DNA of 32,001 bases. Source: Bacillota bacterium. Lineage in GTDB: Bacteria > Bacillota > Limnochordia > Darwinibacteriales > Darwinibacteriaceae. The notes under the pieces are model-generated. The model ran no database searches. It saw only the letters and a program-made list of their open reading frames with translations, and was not told the origin of the DNA. The DNA is taken from positions 1 through 32,001 of the forward strand of contig JAAYMI010000038.1 in the NCBI GenBank assembly GCA_012521465.1, given 5' to 3'. Within the stretch, counting starts at the first letter, position 1. The number at the start of each line of letters is the position of its first letter. The translations under genes and the position numbers were made by a program. Shown here piece after piece: positions 22,341 through 29,318 of the stretch.

Positions 22341-24227
22341 TCATCCTTCCTGAAGCCGTTCCACCAGTTCTTCCCAGCGCGCATAGCACTGGGACAGTTT
22401 GTCCTGCACTGCGTTATAGGTCTCCACAGTTGCTTTGCTGTGTTCTTCATTGAGGTAGAGCTCTGGCGATGCCAAAGCCAGCTCTAGCTCCTCCTTCTGC
22501 TCTTCCAAGCGCATAATTTCCGCTTCCACATCCTGCCGCTCCTTTTCTAGGGAGCGCTGCACCGCTTCGGCGCGGCGAGCGGTATTGGATCGCTTTTCCC
22601 GCTCGACCTGCACTTCTTCGCGCAGGGCGGCCGCGGCCTGCTTCTGGTACTCCCTGAATCTGGTGAAATTCCCCACAAACTCTGTCAGCTGGCCGTCGTC
22701 CATGACCCACAGCTTGTCTGCTAGTTTGTCAATGAAATAGCGGTCGTGGGAGACGAATACTAACGTGCCGCCAAATTCCTGGAGAGAAGCCTCTAAAGCC
22801 TCCCGGGCGTAAATGTCCAGATGGTTGGTGGGTTCGTCGAGCAGCAGAAAGTTGGGGCCGGCCAGGAGGAGTTTCGCCAGCGCCAGCCGGTTCCGCTCTC
22901 CGCCGCTGAGCACGGTGGTAGGTTTAAACACATCTTCGCCGCGGAAGAGGAACTGCGCCAGCACACTGCGGAGTGTCCCTAACTCCAGGCGGTGTTCATC
23001 ATATAGTTCATCCAGCACGGTATTGTTGGGGTCAAAGACAATCTCCTGGGAGAAATAGCCCACGTCCACATTCGCTCCCCACCTTACCTCGCCCTGGAAC
23101 TCCAGCTCGCCCGCGAGGACTTTTAGCAAGGTGGACTTGCCGCTCCCGTTCGGGCCCACAAGGCCGATACGCTCCCCGCGGCGCACTGTGGTGGAGATCT
23201 CCCTCAGCACCGGTTCCTCACCGTATCCTGCCTGAACTCCTGTAAGCTCCACGATTCTTGTGCCTGACTGGCGGCGCGGCCTAATGCTGAACCTCAGAGT
23301 CGGATCGCCGCTGAGGGTATGGATCTCCTCCATGCGCTGCAGTTTCTTTTCCAGGCTCTTGGCCTGCCGAGCCCTGTTTCCAGCACCATACTTGCGAATG
23401 AACTCTGCGATCCGCTCCTGCTCTTGGGCCTGTTTTTCCGCTGCTTCCTCCAGAGATTGGCGGAGCTGCTCCCGCTGGGGCAGGTAGGCGGTGTAATTCC
23501 CCCTGTACTGAAATACTCGCTCATCGTGAAGCTCCCATATCCGGGTGCACACCCGGTCAAGAAAATAGCGGTCATGGGAAACAACCACCAGCGCCTTAGG
23601 ATAGGCTGCCAGGAAACTCTCCAGCCATTCCACTGCTTCGATGTCTAAGTGGTTGGTGGGCTCGTCCAGCAGAAGCAGGTCAGGTTGGGACAACAGCAGC
23701 CGGGCCAAGGAGGCCCGCATGCGCTCGCCGCCGCTGAAGGAGTGCAGCGGCCGGGGAAAGTCTGCCTCGGAAAAGCCCAACCCCAAGGCGGCAGAGCGGA
23801 TCTGAACCCGATACTCATAGCCGCCGGCAGTGCTGAACTGGTGTTCTAGTTCCCCGTAAGCCTTCATGGCCCGCCGCAAACTCTCTTCGTTACCGTGTAC
23901 CTTTGGATCCGCAAGCTGCTTTTCCAGCTCCCGAAGTTGTGCAGCTGTTTCCAAGAGGGCTTGAAATGGTCCGGTAAGGTACTCTTCCAACGTCAGGTCT
24001 GCCGCCTGCACATCTTGGCTGAGCAGGCCAACTTTATAGTTCTTTGCACAGCTGATGGTGCCTCGCTCGGCCGTCAGTTCACCGGCCAAGACCCGCAGCA
24101 GGGTGGTCTTGCCCACGCCATTGGCCCCCACTAGTCCAATGCGGTCTGCTGCGCCAATGGTGGCGGAAAACTCGGCAAAGATTGGTTTGTCGCCGTAGTA
24201 TTTCCACAGATCATTGATTACCATCAT
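22341..24227 (-). CDS. ABC-F family ATPase (YdiF/Uup-like)
   Basis: This 628-aa protein has two ABC ATPase domains and no membrane segment. Domain 1 has GLVGANGVGKTTLLRVLAGE, FSGGERMRASLARLLLSQPD and LLLLDEPTNHLD. Domain 2 has GLVGPNGSGKSTLLKVLAGE, LSGGERNRLALAKLLL and LLLDEPTNHLD. A charged linker (about 240-300) joins them, and a C-terminal coiled coil (about 540-625) resembles YdiF and Uup. ABC-F proteins act on the ribosome to relieve stalls or resist antibiotics; which applies here cannot be told. Two ATGs are possible, 24227 and 24224, behind AAGGAG. It follows ddl closely and overlaps the DnaD-like gene. Confidence 0.93.
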   Translation of the reverse strand: MMVINDLWKYYGDKPIFAEFSATIGAADRIGLVGANGVGKTTLLRVLAGELTAERGTISCAKNYKVGLLSQDVQAADLTLEEYLTGPFQALLETAAQLRELEKQLADPKVHGNEESLRRAMKAYGELEHQFSTAGGYEYRVQIRSAALGLGFSEADFPRPLHSFSGGERMRASLARLLLSQPDLLLLDEPTNHLDIEAVEWLESFLAAYPKALVVVSHDRYFLDRVCTRIWELHDERVFQYRGNYTAYLPQREQLRQSLEEAAEKQAQEQERIAEFIRKYGAGNRARQAKSLEKKLQRMEEIHTLSGDPTLRFSIRPRRQSGTRIVELTGVQAGYGEEPVLREISTTVRRGERIGLVGPNGSGKSTLLKVLAGELEFQGEVRWGANVDVGYFSQEIVFDPNNTVLDELYDEHRLELGTLRSVLAQFLFRGEDVFKPTTVLSGGERNRLALAKLLLAGPNFLLLDEPTNHLDIYAREALEASLQEFGGTLVFVSHDRYFIDKLADKLWVMDDGQLTEFVGNFTRFREYQKQAAAALREEVQVEREKRSNTARRAEAVQRSLEKERQDVEAEIMRLEEQKEELELALASPELYLNEEHSKATVETYNAVQDKLSQCYARWEELVERLQEG

Positions 24228-24248
24228 CTCGCTCCTTACCAGTGCCCT

Positions 24249-25307
24249 TTACAGACTAGTTTTCAGCTTCTGGCGCTGCTCATGCCGGGCCAAGGCCAAA
24301 GCTATTAAGCGGTCCACTAACTGCCGATAAGACAGCCCCGAGGCTTCCCAGAGTTTGGGATACATGCTGATGCGGGTAAACCCAGGAATGGTGTTGATTT
24401 CATTCAAGATCACTTCTCCATCGGAAGTGAGGAAGAAATCTACCCGAGCCATACCGGCACAGTCCACTGCTTTGTAGGCTCGAACTGCACAGCTGCGCAG
24501 AATTTCGGCCTGCTCCGGTGTTACCTGCGCAGGAATGATCAGCTTGGATTGCTCGCTGTGGTACTTCGCTTCATAGTCGTAGAATTCATTGGCAGGGATA
24601 ATCTCGCCAAACACTGGCGCAACTTCGGGCTCCTCGTTGCCCAAGACACTTGCTTCGATCTCCCGAGCATTCTCCACACCCTGCTCCACAACCACTTTGT
24701 GGTCGTAGGCAAAGGCTGCAAGCAGCGCATCGCCCAGATCGCCTGCCACCTTAACTTTGCTCACGCCGACGCTGGAACCAAGATTAGCCGGCTTGACAAA
24801 TACAGGCAGCTTCAGTCTACTCTTAATCCGATCATACACAGCTTCAGGGTGCTGGTCAAATTCGTGGCGCGTCACTACTTCCCAGGGTGCCAGGGAAATT
24901 CCAGCCTGAGCAAACAACACCCGCATGATGGTCTTGTCCATGCTCACTGCCGCAGCAGTAACTCCGGCACCCACGTAGGGAATCCCGGCCAGCTCTAGGA
25001 GCCCCTGGATGGTGCCATCCTCGCCGTAGGTGCCGTGCAGAACGGGGAAAATGACATCAAAGCCCTGCCAGAGAGTAGGATCTGGCTTAACGGTCACTGT
25101 AGCTGTAGGCTCCACTTTAAAATCTAGTGCATCAGCCGGCTCAGGAATAGGCCGGCGGACCCACTGGCCATACTTGGTAATCCCGATTGCTGTGACATCG
25201 TACTTCTCCGGATCAAGAGCTCCTATAATAGATCGGGCGGACATCAGTGAGACCTCATGCTCTCCTGAACGGCCGCCGTACACTACACCAATGCGTAATC
25301 TGGGCAT
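24249..25307 (-). CDS. ddl: D-alanine--D-alanine ligase
   Basis: This 352-aa ATP-grasp enzyme makes the D-Ala-D-Ala dipeptide for peptidoglycan. It has VVYGGRSGEHEVSLMSARSI, LHGTYGEDGTIQGLLELAGI, PVFVKPANLGSSVGVSKV, the omega-loop ANEFYDYEAKY (tyrosine typical of D-Ala-D-Ala rather than D-Ala-D-Lac enzymes), and ARVDFFLTSDGEVILNEINT with PGFT. The ATG at 25307 has GGGAGG with a 7-nt spacer; the frame upstream to 25337 is not needed. It is the first gene of the minus-strand operon through the ABC-F, DnaD-like and dnaB genes, with a promoter at 25444-25471 and a leader of about 130 nt. Confidence 0.95.
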   Translation of the reverse strand: MPRLRIGVVYGGRSGEHEVSLMSARSIIGALDPEKYDVTAIGITKYGQWVRRPIPEPADALDFKVEPTATVTVKPDPTLWQGFDVIFPVLHGTYGEDGTIQGLLELAGIPYVGAGVTAAAVSMDKTIMRVLFAQAGISLAPWEVVTRHEFDQHPEAVYDRIKSRLKLPVFVKPANLGSSVGVSKVKVAGDLGDALLAAFAYDHKVVVEQGVENAREIEASVLGNEEPEVAPVFGEIIPANEFYDYEAKYHSEQSKLIIPAQVTPEQAEILRSCAVRAYKAVDCAGMARVDFFLTSDGEVILNEINTIPGFTRISMYPKLWEASGLSYRQLVDRLIALALARHEQRQKLKTSL

Positions 25308-25422
25308 GGATGTGCCTCCCTTGGATAATCTAGCCATATCTTATGCTGTGAAAATGCCCAAAGTGTTTATGCACCGCATCCGGGCCTCAAAACTACTTCT
25401 TCTCACCGCACTGCTGATTCCC

Positions 25423-25451
25423 TTGGCAGGGAACGGTTATTTTTTTATAGA
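25423..25451 (+). promoter_or_regulatory. Candidate sigma-A promoter for the galactose operon
   Basis: TTGGCA (25423-25428), a 17-bp spacer, then TATAGA (25446-25451). The -35 matches five of six and the -10 four of six. It is about 65 bp before the 23-codon ORF, and its -10 overlaps the -10 of the divergent ddl promoter. Confidence 0.5.
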
Positions 25452-25471
25452 AAGGAATATGGCAGAGTCAA
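25444..25471 (-). promoter_or_regulatory. Candidate sigma-A promoter for ddl operon
   Basis: On the minus strand TTGACT (25471-25466), a 16-bp spacer, then TATAAA (25449-25444); each hexamer has five of six consensus bases. The transcript would carry a leader of about 130 nt before ddl, in which I see only a small hairpin (TTCCC/GGGAA) and no known riboswitch. Confidence 0.6.
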
Positions 25472-25515
25472 AGATATAGTTCGTGTTTGAGCAAGCAAAT
25501 CAGGAGGTTGGGCTG

Positions 25516-25587
25516 ATGGTGAAGACTGTCCAAAAGAAGGCTGATGGCCGCTACATCATCTTTTACTCATTTCCGAAAAAGAAATAA
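25516..25587 (+). CDS. Small 23-aa ORF upstream of galT
   Basis: This 23-residue frame reads MVKTVQKKADGRYIIFYSF followed by PKKK. It is basic at both ends with an aromatic centre. It has a strong ribosome site (GGAGG at 25503-25507, 8-nt spacer) and ends 12 bp before galT. Its size and clean ribosome site suggest a translated small protein or leader peptide of the gal operon. I cannot assign a function. The DGRYIIFYSF stretch looks like a beta strand pair of a conserved micro-protein, but this is a judgement by eye. Confidence 0.58.
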   Translation: MVKTVQKKADGRYIIFYSFPKKK

Positions 25588-25599
25588 GGAGAGATTCGG

Positions 25600-26565
25600 T
25601 TGTCTGAGCTGCGTTGGAACCCACAGCTGAAGCAGTGGGTGATTGTGGCTTCCCACCGTCAAGAGCGTACATACAAGCCTCCAGCTGAGTTCTGCCCCTT
25701 GTGCCCCACCAAGCCGGGAGAGTTTCCTACGGAGGTGCCCGCGAGCGATTACGAAATTGTGGTGTTTCAAAACAAGTTTTCCTCGCTTACTCTGCCACCC
25801 CCTCCCATGGAGGTCGAAGGGACGGCGCTGTATCAAACGGCTCCCGCGGAGGGATTGTGCGAGGTTGTGCTCTATTCTCCCCGGCATAACAGCACCTTGG
25901 CGGAAGAATCTGTGGAACACATCACCAACTTAATCAAGGTTTGGACAGATCGCTATGTGGAGTTGGGCAATAACCCGGCCGTGCAGTATGTTTTCATCTT
26001 CGAAAACAAAGGCGACGCAGTGGGAGTCACCCTCCATCACCCCCACGGCCAAATCTATGCTTTTCCCTTCATACCACCGGTGATCGAGCGGGAGCTGCAA
26101 GCTGCCGCGGAACACATGGAGCACACCGGCAGCTGCCTGTACTGTGACATCCTCGCTGAAGAAGCGAAAGAGGGCGAGCGAGTCATTGTAGATAATGCTC
26201 ACTTTACTGCCTTTGTCCCGTTTTTTGCCCGTTATCCCTACGAGGTACATCTCTACGCAAAGCGCCATATCCAGTCATTTGCCGACTTTACGCCTGAAGA
26301 GCAGACAGGTCTGGCGGAAACGCTCAAGGGGCTGCTGGTCACCTATGATCGCCTCTACGGTTTCTCCCTGCCTTACATCATGGTCATTCACCAAGCACCT
26401 CCCAAGGGCGAGTATGGGGAATACCACTTCCACTTTGAGTTTTATCCTCTCCACCGCACCAGAGATAAGCTCAAATACCTCGCAGGTGTGGAATCAGGAG
26501 CAGGCGTGTTTATTACAGACATGACCCCAGAAGAACAAGCGAAAAGGCTGCGAGGTGACATTTAG
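25600..26565 (+). CDS. galT: Galactose-1-phosphate uridylyltransferase
   Basis: This 321-aa HIT-superfamily enzyme exchanges UMP between UDP-glucose and galactose 1-phosphate in the Leloir pathway. It has an N-terminal zinc-type CPLCP motif, VFIFENKGDAVGVTLHHPHG with the catalytic HPH, then QIYAFPFIPP, a CLYCD pair, and a C-terminal half repeating the fold (YAKRHIQSFADF, MVIHQAPPKGEY, YHFHFEFYPLHR). The TTG start at 25600 has AAGGAGA 7 nt upstream. The stop TAG is followed directly by the TTG start of galK. No galE is present in the window. Confidence 0.95.
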   Translation: MSELRWNPQLKQWVIVASHRQERTYKPPAEFCPLCPTKPGEFPTEVPASDYEIVVFQNKFSSLTLPPPPMEVEGTALYQTAPAEGLCEVVLYSPRHNSTLAEESVEHITNLIKVWTDRYVELGNNPAVQYVFIFENKGDAVGVTLHHPHGQIYAFPFIPPVIERELQAAAEHMEHTGSCLYCDILAEEAKEGERVIVDNAHFTAFVPFFARYPYEVHLYAKRHIQSFADFTPEEQTGLAETLKGLLVTYDRLYGFSLPYIMVIHQAPPKGEYGEYHFHFEFYPLHRTRDKLKYLAGVESGAGVFITDMTPEEQAKRLRGDI

Positions 26566-27732
26566 TTGCAGATTCAAGATCTGAAAGCGAAGTACAGCCA
26601 GCTGTTTCCCCAATCGGATGCACCGATTTGTGTGGCTGCCCCAGGGCGCGTGAATCTCCTGGGTGAACACACAGACTACAACGATGGTTTTGTGTTCCCC
26701 ATGGCCATCGACCCTCACATTTTATATGTGGGCGGCCGGAACGGCTCCTCCCGGGTGCGGGTTTTCTCTCTGGACTTTAGCGAACTTGATGAGTTTGACC
26801 TCCGCGAGATAGAGTTCTCCCACCAGCACCGCTGGGCCAATTACATTCGCGGCGTGTGTGCCCAGCTGCTGGCTAGAGGCTGCGACCTCCAGGGGATGGA
26901 TATTGTACTCCAAGGGAATATCCCCCAGGGTGGGGGACTGTCATCATCGGCCGCCTTGGAGGTTGGCGCGGCGCTGCTTATGAACGAACTCAACGGCCTC
27001 GGTATCGACCGGGTGGAGATGGTTAAGCTCAGCCAAAAAGCAGAGAACAAGTTTGTGGGCGTGAACTGCGGCATCATGGACCAGTTCGCCTCCATGATGG
27101 GCCAGCGTGACCATGCCCTCTTCTTGGACTGCCGATCTCTAGAGTATGAGCTGGTTCGAACCGGTTTTGAAGAGTTGGGGTACAGCGTTGTGGTGATCCA
27201 CAGCGGGGTTCAGCGGGGATTGGTGGATAGTGAGTATAACAAGCGGCGGTCTCAGTGCGAGGAAGCAGTAGAGCTGCTGCGCCGCGACCTGCCGGAGATC
27301 CGCGCTCTCCGGGATGTTTCCCCTCAACACCTAGATCTAGTGAACGATCTGCCGGGAGACCTCGCCAAGCGTGCTCGCCATGTGGTGACCGAGAACCAGA
27401 GGGTCTTGGACGGTATTGCTGCCTTAAGGCGCGGCGATCTGGACCTGTTTGGCCAGCTGCTTAACGCCTCCCATGAAAGCTTGCGCACAGACTATGAAGT
27501 AAGCTGCCCTGAGCTGGATCTGTTGGTGGAGCTCTGCCGGGGAATACCCGGCACGCTCGGATCCCGGATGACCGGTGCGGGCTTTGGCGGCTGCACCGTA
27601 ACGATCACCGCCGAAGCTCAAGTGAAAGAGCTGAAAGCCTGGGTAGCAGAGGAATACCCGGCCAAGACCGGGATTACTCCCAAAGTCTACGTCTTTACAG
27701 CTTCAGATGGAGCTAGAGTCCTGGAATGCTAG
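26566..27732 (+). CDS. galK: Galactokinase
   Basis: This 388-aa GHMP kinase phosphorylates galactose at C1. It has the signature APGRVNLLGEHTDYNDGFVFP, the ATP loop GGGLSSSAALEVGAALL, NCGIMDQFASMMGQRDHALF with the catalytic Asp, and TGAGFGGCTVTI near the end. The TTG at 26566 follows GAGGTGA with 7-nt spacing, located within the end of galT, so the two are translationally linked. It ends just before a strong hairpin shared with the convergent mgtE. Confidence 0.96.
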   Translation: MQIQDLKAKYSQLFPQSDAPICVAAPGRVNLLGEHTDYNDGFVFPMAIDPHILYVGGRNGSSRVRVFSLDFSELDEFDLREIEFSHQHRWANYIRGVCAQLLARGCDLQGMDIVLQGNIPQGGGLSSSAALEVGAALLMNELNGLGIDRVEMVKLSQKAENKFVGVNCGIMDQFASMMGQRDHALFLDCRSLEYELVRTGFEELGYSVVVIHSGVQRGLVDSEYNKRRSQCEEAVELLRRDLPEIRALRDVSPQHLDLVNDLPGDLAKRARHVVTENQRVLDGIAALRRGDLDLFGQLLNASHESLRTDYEVSCPELDLLVELCRGIPGTLGSRMTGAGFGGCTVTITAEAQVKELKAWVAEEYPAKTGITPKVYVFTASDGARVLEC

Positions 27733-27733
27733 G

Positions 27734-27762
27734 AAATCCCCTGCCGGTTTGGCAGGGGATTT
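27734..27762. terminator. Strong hairpin between convergent galK and mgtE
   Basis: AAATCCCCTGCC (27734-27745) and its exact complement (27751-27762) form a 12-bp stem with a 5-base loop. It sits between the stop codons of galK and mgtE. The T run is short (three bases on each side), so it may end transcription in both directions or mainly protect 3' ends. Confidence 0.7.
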
Positions 27763-27764
27763 GC

Positions 27765-29108
27765 TTACAGAAGGATGACCTCCACTATTTTGAAGTAAAT
27801 CAGAAGGCCCGCGGCATCCACAATGGTGGTAATCACCGGCGACGCCATGATGGCCGGATCCGCATTTACCGCCTTGGCCAGAATGGGCAGGATCCCGCCG
27901 ATTGTTTTGGCTACAACTACCACCGCCATCAAACTGACGGAAACAGTGGCCGCTAGTACTGGGTCACCGGGATACATGATCATGACCCTCGCGAAGTTTA
28001 AGGCCGCCAAAAGCCCGCCAACCACTAAGCTGATGCGGAACTCCTTCCAGAGGACTTTGAGGAAATCGCTCGGCCGGATTTCATCCACCGCCATGCCCCG
28101 GATTATGAGGGTGGCACTTTGGGAACCAGCATTTCCCCCTGTGTCAGTGAGCATGGGAATAAAACTTACCAGCAGCGGAACAGCCAAAAAGGCGTTCTCA
28201 TAGCGCTGCAGAACAATTCCGGTGATTGTCGCGGAAAGCATCAACACTGCCAACCATACGGCCCGATTTCTCGCCAAAGTCCAGACGTCTGTCTTTAGAT
28301 ACGGCCGCTCAGATGGACTGGTCGCCGCCATCAACTGGAAGTCTTCCGTAGCCTCTTGGGTAATGACTTCCACAACGTCATCGACGGTAACGATGCCCAC
28401 TAACCGGTTTTCCTGGTCCACCACGGGCAGAGACAATAAGTCATACTTGGCAAACAAGCGGGCGACTCGCTCTTGGTCATCGGTGGTAGTAGCCGAGATA
28501 ATCTTGGTGTCCATGATATCCGCAATTAAGGTGTCATCGGATGCCAAGAACAGCTCTCGGACGGTGATCACGCCCTCTAAGTGGCGGTTTTCGTCCATGA
28601 CGTAGCATGTATAGACGGTCTCGCGATCCACCGCGTCCCGGCGAATGCGGGCAAAAGCCTCTTTCACCGTCATGGTTTTCTTGAGGCCCACAAACTCCGC
28701 AGTCATAATACTGCCTGCCGAGTCTGGAGGATATTGGAGGAACTGATTAATCAAAGCTCGCACGTCAGGGGAGGCATTCTTGAGGACTCGCTTGACGACA
28801 CTTGCGGGCATTTCTTCCAAGAAGTCAGCCGCATCGTCCACAAACAAGTCGTTGATGATGTTCGCGATCTCCTGATCAGTGATGGAGCGGATAATCTTTT
28901 CCTGCATGTCGTAGGAGAGGTAGGAAAAGACCTCTGCGGCCGTGTCCTTATGCAGCGCGCGAAAAGCGATCACAATGTCCTCTCCCGCTAACCCTTCAAT
29001 AAAACCAGCCACGTCGACCACGTTCAACTCTTCCAACTGCTCTTTCAGTGCCTTAAGCTGCCGACCCTTCAGCAGCTCGAGCAGCGCAGGGTATTCTCTT
29101 GCTGGCAT
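27765..29108 (-). CDS. mgtE: Magnesium transporter MgtE
   Basis: This 447-aa protein has the standard MgtE layout: a helical N domain (about 1-130), two CBS domains (about 138-255, including SAGSIMTAEFVGL, LFAKYDLLSLPVVDQENRLV and GIVTVDDVVEVI) and five membrane segments from about 285. The pore region has FIPMLTDTGGNAGSQSATLI and VVVVAKTIGGILPILAK. The N and CBS domains sense cytosolic magnesium and close the channel. The ATG at 29108 has AGGAGGAGG upstream. The 210-nt gap before it contains a structured leader (29144-29269). It is converged upon by galK. Confidence 0.95.
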   Translation of the reverse strand: MPAREYPALLELLKGRQLKALKEQLEELNVVDVAGFIEGLAGEDIVIAFRALHKDTAAEVFSYLSYDMQEKIIRSITDQEIANIINDLFVDDAADFLEEMPASVVKRVLKNASPDVRALINQFLQYPPDSAGSIMTAEFVGLKKTMTVKEAFARIRRDAVDRETVYTCYVMDENRHLEGVITVRELFLASDDTLIADIMDTKIISATTTDDQERVARLFAKYDLLSLPVVDQENRLVGIVTVDDVVEVITQEATEDFQLMAATSPSERPYLKTDVWTLARNRAVWLAVLMLSATITGIVLQRYENAFLAVPLLVSFIPMLTDTGGNAGSQSATLIIRGMAVDEIRPSDFLKVLWKEFRISLVVGGLLAALNFARVMIMYPGDPVLAATVSVSLMAVVVVAKTIGGILPILAKAVNADPAIMASPVITTIVDAAGLLIYFKIVEVILL

Positions 29109-29143
29109 GTTTTTATCCTCCTCCTTGGTAGGTTAAAACCAAT

Positions 29144-29269
29144 CGGAGCGACAAAAACGGACAGCAAAGCCTGGACAGCGCGCTATGCCAGACGAAGGGC
29201 GCGAGTGAGCGGCCCGCTAGTTTGGCATGAACATCGCTGGTCTACATCGCTGTCCGTTTGAGCGCTTCG
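29144..29269 (-). ncRNA. Structured leader RNA upstream of mgtE, possible novel regulatory element
   Basis: The 210-nt gap between lonC and mgtE contains nested inverted repeats. An 11-bp perfect pair joins 29259-29249 (5' side of the RNA) and 29165-29155, and outside it a 7-bp pair with one mismatch joins 29269-29263 and 29150-29144. The same 5' strand can instead pair over 8 bp (29255-29248 with 29180-29173), because GCTGTCC occurs twice on the 3' side. An inner 6-bp stem joins 29228-29223 with 29190-29185. The 5' side also has a 9-nt direct repeat (CAGCGATGT, at 29252-29244 and 29239-29231). The outer 3' strand runs into TTTTT. These alternative pairings look like a switch. The conserved M-box strings are not seen. 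Confidence 0.5.
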
Positions 29270-29318
29270 ACAATCAGGAACCACTCATCTCACCCCTTTG
29301 CGTAGGAATTAGCCCTGC

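Noticed and set aside
25354-25479. Plus-strand 41-codon frame with a basic start and a hydrophobic stretch, in the ddl-galT gap
   Set aside because: It looks like a small membrane protein but has no ribosome site at either possible ATG and is overlapped by both candidate promoters; probably chance.
29163-29173. GCAAAGCC string on the plus strand, reminiscent of cyclic di-GMP riboswitches
   Set aside because: It is on the strand opposite to lonC and mgtE, no gene follows on that strand, and the other conserved parts of the aptamer are missing.
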